A stretch of DNA of 19,942 nt from Hydrogenophilales bacterium RIFOXYD1_FULL_62_11 (GTDB taxonomy: Bacteria; Pseudomonadota; Gammaproteobacteria; Burkholderiales; Thiobacillaceae): assembly GCA_001802655.1 (NCBI GenBank), contig MGZO01000106.1, positions 83,441-103,382 on the forward strand. The letters are read 5' to 3'. This document shows, one piece after another, positions 15,887 to 19,942 of the stretch. The notes beneath the pieces are model-generated. The model was given only the letters and a program-made list of their open reading frames with translations. It ran no database searches and was not told where the DNA came from. Positions within the stretch are counted from its first letter, which is position 1. Every line of letters starts with the position of its first letter. The translations under genes and the position numbers were made by a program.

Positions 15887-16803
15887 CGGATGCGGTAAAA
15901 ACGGCTGGCCAGATCTTTGCCCTGCACCGCATCAAAATGCCCGCCCACGGACTCACCCAAGGTTGCCAGACGGTCGGCAGGATGCGGGTGCGTTTTGTAA
16001 AGCAGGCTGGTGCGCGCGTCCTTGGCGGGCAATCCGGCCAGGTCCTGCAACACATCGGGCAAGCCCCAGGGGGTGTAACCCGCCCGCGCCGCGTACACCA
16101 TGCCGACACGATCAGCCTCGAACTCGGCATTCTTGTCGAGACCGCGCGCCATCATTTCGGCGCCGTTGCCAATCAGGTTTTGCACCGCCTGATCGCTTTT
16201 TTGTGCCTTGCTGCTGGCCACCTGTCCCAGTGCGCCGATCAGGCTCGACTGCTTGAGCACCTTGAGATGGTGCCGCTGCGTGACATGGGCGATCTCATGC
16301 CCCAGCACGCCAGCCAGCTCGGCCTCGTTATTCAATCGCCGATACAAGCCTTTGGTCACGAACACATAGCCGCCCGGTGCCGCAAAAGCATTGATGTCCT
16401 CAGTGTCGAGCACACCAAAGTGCCAGACCCGATCCTTGCTGCCGCTCTGCAACGCCACCCAGTTCCCCACCTGATTAACGTAACGTTGCAGCTTGTCGTC
16501 GCGCACCAGCGGCACTGCGCCCAGCAAATCGCCTGAAACCTGCTTGCCAATGCGGCGTTCCTGCTCGGGCGTGTAATCGCCGAACAGGGCGAACCCCAGC
16601 TGGTTAACATCCAGCTGCTGCTTGGCCGGTGCCGGCGCGGCCGTGCTGGGCTGGTCTGTCGGCGCCGTCTTTTGTTCAGACGGGGTCGACTTGTTCAACT
16701 CCTGATTCAAGCGGTCTTCCAGCATTTTCCCAAAATCGAATCCGCTGGCTGTCCCACTCAAAACCAGCATCGAAACGGCCAGTGCAACGTGTTTCGTATT
16801 CAT
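15883..16803 (-). CDS. Exported M48-family zinc metalloprotease
   Basis: A 306-residue peptidase related to the BepA/LoiP group that cares for outer-membrane proteins. A signal peptide (about 1-21) ends near SGTASG; no lipobox Cys is present, so it should be periplasmic. A low-complexity Pro/Ala/Thr linker spans about 38-62. The catalytic motif HEIAH is at 169-173 in ELAGVLGHEIAHVTQRHH, and the third zinc ligand lies in EFEADRVG (227-234). The THPHPADRL motif (271-279) follows. There is no C-terminal TPR domain, unlike BepA. The ATG overlaps the stop of the SH3 gene (ATGA) and has GGGAGA upstream, and its own stop overlaps the cyclase start. Substrates are unknown. Confidence 0.93.
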   Translation of the reverse strand: MNTKHVALAVSMLVLSGTASGFDFGKMLEDRLNQELNKSTPSEQKTAPTDQPSTAAPAPAKQQLDVNQLGFALFGDYTPEQERRIGKQVSGDLLGAVPLVRDDKLQRYVNQVGNWVALQSGSKDRVWHFGVLDTEDINAFAAPGGYVFVTKGLYRRLNNEAELAGVLGHEIAHVTQRHHLKVLKQSSLIGALGQVASSKAQKSDQAVQNLIGNGAEMMARGLDKNAEFEADRVGMVYAARAGYTPWGLPDVLQDLAGLPAKDARTSLLYKTHPHPADRLATLGESVGGHFDAVQGKDLASRFYRIR

Positions 16804-17336
16804 TGATTATTCTCCCAGGAGGATGCAGGGGTCGGCGCGGGCTGCGGTCTGGACAGAGTCGGCACCTTGATTGCGACCAGGCCCGCCTGGCGGGCAAAGC
16901 GTCTGCCCTCCTCCGCCGATACGCGCGTCCTTTCCAGCCGGGCCAACTCGTCCGCATTGAATGTGGCTTTTTTCAGATCTTCCTCGTTCAAGCCGCGCAA
17001 CCCCGCCACCGCAACCACGCGACTGGGATCGGAACGGGTGGTGGCCGCCCCCACCACATCGCCCAGGCCATTGCCGCGCAAGCCTCCCGCGCCAACACGT
17101 ACCGACAGCAAACGTATCCAGCCGGTTGTTTTGCCTGTGCTCACGCGCAGCCAGCCCCCCTTCTTGGCAAGCACATTGAGGGTAGTCCCTTTGACTGCCG
17201 TTCCCGCCACGCTGGCTGTCGAACTGGGCTGGCTATACAGCTTGTCGGTGCGCAACACCGTACCAGCGGCCGCCAGAGCAGACCCCATCGTGGCAATCAG
17301 CAGCAGTAAGCCTGCCGGAATCAAATAAGGTTTCAT
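16800..17336 (-). CDS. Exported SH3b-domain protein
   Basis: A 178-residue protein with a signal peptide (MKPYLIPAGLLLLIATMGSALA) and a bacterial SH3 domain (about 26-80) containing LYSQPSSTASVAGTAVKG and GGWLRVSTGKTTGWI, the typical strand pattern. Such domains often bind peptidoglycan or peptides. The C-terminal half is polar and uncharacterised, with NEEDLKKATFNADELARLER probably helical, and a proline-rich end. I start at the third candidate Met because GGAG lies about 10 nt upstream; an ATG 15 nt earlier has no ribosome binding site. It is the first gene of the SH3-M48-cyclase-phosphodiesterase run. It may act as partner or adaptor of the M48 protease; that is inferred from coupling only. 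Confidence 0.85.
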   Translation of the reverse strand: MKPYLIPAGLLLLIATMGSALAAAGTVLRTDKLYSQPSSTASVAGTAVKGTTLNVLAKKGGWLRVSTGKTTGWIRLLSVRVGAGGLRGNGLGDVVGAATTRSDPSRVVAVAGLRGLNEEDLKKATFNADELARLERTRVSAEEGRRFARQAGLVAIKVPTLSRPQPAPTPASSWENNQ

Positions 17337-17419
17337 CGTGCGTTTCTCCATCAATTAGCAGAACTGAATGACCCACTCCCTAGGGGGGCAAGCCGCATTG
17401 AAAGCGTTAAGATACTGCG
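17337..17419. promoter_or_regulatory. Divergent promoter region, SH3/cyclase operon versus MCE operon
   Basis: 83 bp that must drive both operons. It contains the palindrome CCCTAGGG near its middle. Toward the MCE operon, GTTAAGATACT lies just before the ATG with TTGAAA about 10 nt upstream, too close for a standard -35/-10 pair. Toward the SH3 gene, TGCTAAT is the best -10 candidate. I see no CRP-like TGTGA-N6-TCACA site despite the nearby cyclase. Confidence 0.4.
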
Positions 17420-18214
17420 ATGAATTTCCTTGCAGCCTCCATCGAATCGATCGGTGCCAAAATCGTCAGGGGCCTGGCCGTTGGCTATGGACTGCTCGCC
17501 TTTCTGACAGAAGCCCTGTTAGCACTGCTCGACCGCAACACCTGGAACCGCGCCACGTTCGACGTGGTAGTTAAACAGATTTATTTCACCGCAGTGCAGA
17601 TTCTGCCGGTCTTTCTCACGTATGTGCTGGTCATTTCGTGGCTCATCATCACCATCATCCTCACCACGGCTCGCGACTTCGGTCTGAGCGCATTCGCCAG
17701 CGAAATGACCATCCGGGTGCTGGTGCTGGAGCTGCTGCCTTTCCTCACTGCACTGTACATCGCCTTGCGCTCGGGCAGTGCGATCAATACCGAAATCGCG
17801 CTGATGCGGGTCAACAATGAACTGGACGCCCTGGCGCATTGCAAAGTTCCGCCGATGCCGTTCGAGTTTCTGCCACGCCTGATCAGTGGCGTAATTTCGG
17901 TGGTCGCGCTTGCCAGCCTGGCCTGTCTGCTCGCAGTGCTGCTAGGCTACCTGGCGATTTATGGGCTGAACGCATCAGGATTCGAGTACTACACCCGCAC
18001 CATCTCGAAAATCCTGGATTTCAAAATTGTGGCCGGCCTGTTTTTCAAATGCGCACTGTTTGGGCTGGCTGTAACCGCCATTCCAATCACGGCCGGACTG
18101 GAAACCCCCAAAAAACTGTTCATGGTGCCGGTCTCGGTGTTACGCGGCATGATGAAGGTATTTTTCGCCATCATGGTGATCGAGGTGGTGTCATTAGCAC
18201 TCAAATACATCTGA
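17420..18214 (+). CDS. MlaE-family ABC transporter permease
   Basis: A 264-residue inner-membrane protein of the MlaE/MCE permease family, which moves phospholipid between membranes. An N-terminal amphipathic segment (1-20) precedes about five membrane segments (near 55-82, 97-117, 152-182, 203-224, 240-262). The family signature lies in LRSGSAINTEIALMRVNNELDAL (115-137), followed by PFEFLPRLISGVIS. The C-terminal cytoplasmic region ITAGLETPKKLFMVPVSVLR has lost the usual glycine-rich pattern that contacts the ATPase, in keeping with the odd partner encoded next. The ATG has no clear Shine-Dalgarno. It is the first gene of a four-gene run. Confidence 0.88.
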   Translation: MNFLAASIESIGAKIVRGLAVGYGLLAFLTEALLALLDRNTWNRATFDVVVKQIYFTAVQILPVFLTYVLVISWLIITIILTTARDFGLSAFASEMTIRVLVLELLPFLTALYIALRSGSAINTEIALMRVNNELDALAHCKVPPMPFEFLPRLISGVISVVALASLACLLAVLLGYLAIYGLNASGFEYYTRTISKILDFKIVAGLFFKCALFGLAVTAIPITAGLETPKKLFMVPVSVLRGMMKVFFAIMVIEVVSLALKYI

Positions 18215-18240
18215 CATCGTTTGCCGACCGCACCGCACTG

Positions 18241-18648
18241 ATGGCGGCAGTTGCCGAACTTGGCGACGATGTGGCACGGGTCGGGTTCGATCTGCCGCTG
18301 CGCGCCAATCTGTCCGCGCTCGACAACATTGCGCTGATCCCGCTGTATCAGCGTCATTACGGTGCGGCCGAAGCCAGCCAGCAGGCGCAAGCACTGTTGA
18401 CGCTGCTGGGGCATGCCGACATCGCCTCCTTGCGTGATCCGGACATGACGCCCTCGCAACGGTTCGTCACCCAGTTGGCACGCGCGCTCATCCTCAAACG
18501 CCCACGGCTGGTCATCGACCGTCCCGGCGCCACCCTTTACGATGTGCCCTACCCGCGCTTTATCCGCCAATTAGCCGACCAGGCCAACACAATCGGTACG
18601 TGGGAAATTTTCGACTTCAGCTGGAATCAGGCGCTTTATTCAGAATGA
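18241..18648 (+). CDS. Degenerate ABC ATPase-like protein lacking Walker A
   Basis: The 135-residue product looks like the second half of an ABC ATPase. GFDLPLRANLSALDNIALIP (15-34) corresponds to the Q-loop region with the Gln absent. MTPSQRFVTQLARALILKRP (69-88) corresponds to the signature helix, with LSGGQ reduced to MTPSQ. RLVIDRPG (89-96) is Walker B with Asp93 kept but the catalytic Glu replaced by Arg94. No H-loop His is visible at the end. The region where Walker A should be is occupied by the permease gene in another frame. The start is uncertain: this ATG lies 27 nt after the permease stop without a ribosome binding site, and a CTG at 18211 would overlap that stop. It overlaps mlaD as ATGA. 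It is likely unable to hydrolyse ATP. Confidence 0.75.
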   Translation: MAAVAELGDDVARVGFDLPLRANLSALDNIALIPLYQRHYGAAEASQQAQALLTLLGHADIASLRDPDMTPSQRFVTQLARALILKRPRLVIDRPGATLYDVPYPRFIRQLADQANTIGTWEIFDFSWNQALYSE

Positions 18649-19571
18649 ACACATTTAATTTCAAGGTGGGACTGTTTGCCTTGGCCACCCTATTGCTCGG
18701 CGCCGCTTTTCTGGCCTACCTGCTCTATGCCCGCGGCTATTTTGAAAACACCTACCGGCTGCAACTCGCCGCTGCCAGCGCCGATGGCGTCGTACCCGGT
18801 GTGCCACTGGTTTTTTCCGGTATCGAAATCGGCAATGTCACCTCGCTGGGCTTTAATGAAGGTGGTGGCATTGTGATTCAACTTGAGCTGCCGGAACGGC
18901 ACGCCAAATGGCTCAAACAGGACAGCATCTACACGCTGGACAAACCCTTGATCGGCAGCGTCAAAATCAGCGTTGACTCGGGCGATCTCGCTGGAGCCGC
19001 CTTGCCGGAAAACTCCACCATGCTGCTGCTTACCCCGGATATCAACAAAGAAATCCCGGTGCTGATCGCACAAGTCAAAGCGATTCTCGTCAATGTCGAA
19101 CACCTCACCCGCAAGGAAAGCGACGTCAACGCCACCCTCGCCAACCTCAAGACGGTGACGGGACGCATGACCGGCGAATATGGCATGCTCGAAAGCATCC
19201 TCGGCAGCCCGGAACAAGCCCGTGCAGTGACCGATTCGCTCGACAAGACCCGCGCGCTCATGATTAAACTCGATGGTCTGGCAGGCAAAATGGATCAGTG
19301 GCTGTTCGCCCAGGACGGCGTGGCCGACAGCACCCGCGAATCGCTGGCCCAGATCCGCCTCATGCTCAATGATGCGCAATCCAGCCTGAAAAAAGCCGAT
19401 GAGATGATGACGAACGCAGTTGCGATTTCTGCTGACGTCAAGGCCGGCACGCAGGACATCGCTGCACTGCGCGCCGAGATCGACGATGCCGTGCGCAAAG
19501 CCAATGCCCTGGTCAACGAGATAAATAAAATGTGGCCGTTCGCACGCGACCCCGAGGTCAAGCTGCCATGA
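18645..19571 (+). CDS. MlaD-like MCE-domain protein
   Basis: A 308-residue substrate-binding component of an MCE lipid transporter, anchored in the inner membrane and facing the periplasm. One N-terminal helix (about 7-28) is followed by a single MCE domain (about 37-132) with the pattern ADGVVPGVPLVFSGIEIGNV. A long helical, probably coiled-coil region (about 135-300) follows, which in related proteins forms a tunnel or needle between membranes. The end MWPFARDPEVKLP resembles the conserved tail of this subgroup. The ATG overlaps the stop of the ATPase-like gene, and its stop overlaps the next start, both as ATGA, so the operon is translationally coupled. Confidence 0.92.
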   Translation: MNTFNFKVGLFALATLLLGAAFLAYLLYARGYFENTYRLQLAAASADGVVPGVPLVFSGIEIGNVTSLGFNEGGGIVIQLELPERHAKWLKQDSIYTLDKPLIGSVKISVDSGDLAGAALPENSTMLLLTPDINKEIPVLIAQVKAILVNVEHLTRKESDVNATLANLKTVTGRMTGEYGMLESILGSPEQARAVTDSLDKTRALMIKLDGLAGKMDQWLFAQDGVADSTRESLAQIRLMLNDAQSSLKKADEMMTNAVAISADVKAGTQDIAALRAEIDDAVRKANALVNEINKMWPFARDPEVKLP

Positions 19572-19942
19572 AATCCCTCCTCGTCATCGCCTGCCTGGCG
19601 CTGCTCACCGCCTGCAGCAGCGGCCGCCCGACACCTGACTGGAAAGTCGACGCTGCGGATCTGGTCGAGCGCTATCAAAAGCATGCACTGTTGGGCGAAA
19701 ACACCCTGGCTGAACGTTATTTCCAGCAGGCGATTGCTGCCACGGGCGGTGCCGGCCGCGTAACCGAAACAGCGCAGCTGTGGCTGGTCCACTGCGCCAC
19801 CCGCCGTGCCATGTTGATCGACGACCCTTGCGCCGAATATGTCGAACTGGCCCGGATCGAACCCCATACTGCGAATGCAGCCTATTTCCAGTTTCTGACC
19901 TTGCGCTGGGAGTCTATCGATATCGCCCTGTTACCCAAGCAG
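19568..19942 (+). CDS. Lipoprotein of the MCE operon, function unknown (3' end outside window)
   Basis: The first 125 codons of an exported lipoprotein. The signal peptide MKSLLVIACLALLTAC ends in a lipobox (LTAC, Cys16 as the lipidated residue), followed by SSGRP. The mature part is mostly helical, with LVERYQKHALLGENTLAERYFQQAIAATGG suggesting a tetratricopeptide-like hairpin, and two further Cys in VHCATRR and DDPCAEY. It does not look like the PqiC/YmbA auxiliary lipoprotein that often ends MCE operons, so its role is open. It starts inside the mlaD-like stop codon. The missing 3' end prevents a family call. Confidence 0.82.
   Translation, partial: MKSLLVIACLALLTACSSGRPTPDWKVDAADLVERYQKHALLGENTLAERYFQQAIAATGGAGRVTETAQLWLVHCATRRAMLIDDPCAEYVELARIEPHTANAAYFQFLTLRWESIDIALLPKQ

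Noticed and set aside
17337..17419. CRP/cAMP receptor site in the divergent promoter
   Set aside because: Looked for TGTGA-N6-TCACA and near matches because of the adjacent cyclase; none is present.

Overview
The window reads as ordinary chromosome from a GC-rich betaproteobacterium. Gene content, an arginine-type EF-P with its EarP partner, and the alaA-hom-thrC order fit the Nitrosomonadales/Thiobacillus side of the class; this placement is inferred from protein character, not from a database search. I see no tRNA, rRNA, CRISPR array, insertion sequence or prophage. Coding density is very high, and no gene-free stretch exceeds about 235 bases.

Layout. On the minus strand, 1-3039 holds efp (3' end cut by the window edge), earP, a terminator and icd. 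On the plus strand, 3068-6909 holds rluE, nudJ and mnmA, overlapping or abutting like an operon, then glnS with its own promoter-like box. The block icd / rluE-nudJ-mnmA has the same order as in E. coli. On the minus strand, 6916-12398 holds msrA, a GST-like gene (yibF type) and an amino-acid block transcribed alaA, hom, thrC. A small Mth938-domain gene lies on the plus strand at 12539-12934 and overlaps the end of the next minus-strand gene.

The most interesting part is 12902-19942. A tightly coupled minus-strand operon encodes an exported SH3b protein, an exported M48 zinc protease, a CHASE2 membrane-anchored class III adenylate cyclase and an MBL-fold enzyme resembling class II cyclic-nucleotide phosphodiesterases. 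It thus pairs a maker and a probable breaker of cAMP with two envelope proteins. Divergent from it, across 83 bp, is an MCE/Mla-type lipid-transport operon: a MlaE-like permease, a 135-residue degenerate ABC ATPase with no Walker A and no catalytic glutamate, a MlaD-like MCE protein and a lipoprotein that runs off the window.

How the genes fit together: translation and tRNA/rRNA modification (efp, earP, rluE, mnmA, glnS), central and amino-acid metabolism (icd, alaA, hom, thrC) and protein repair (msrA) are housekeeping. The right-hand third looks like an envelope-homeostasis locus in which a second messenger, a protease and a lipid transporter sit back to back. That link is an inference from gene order.
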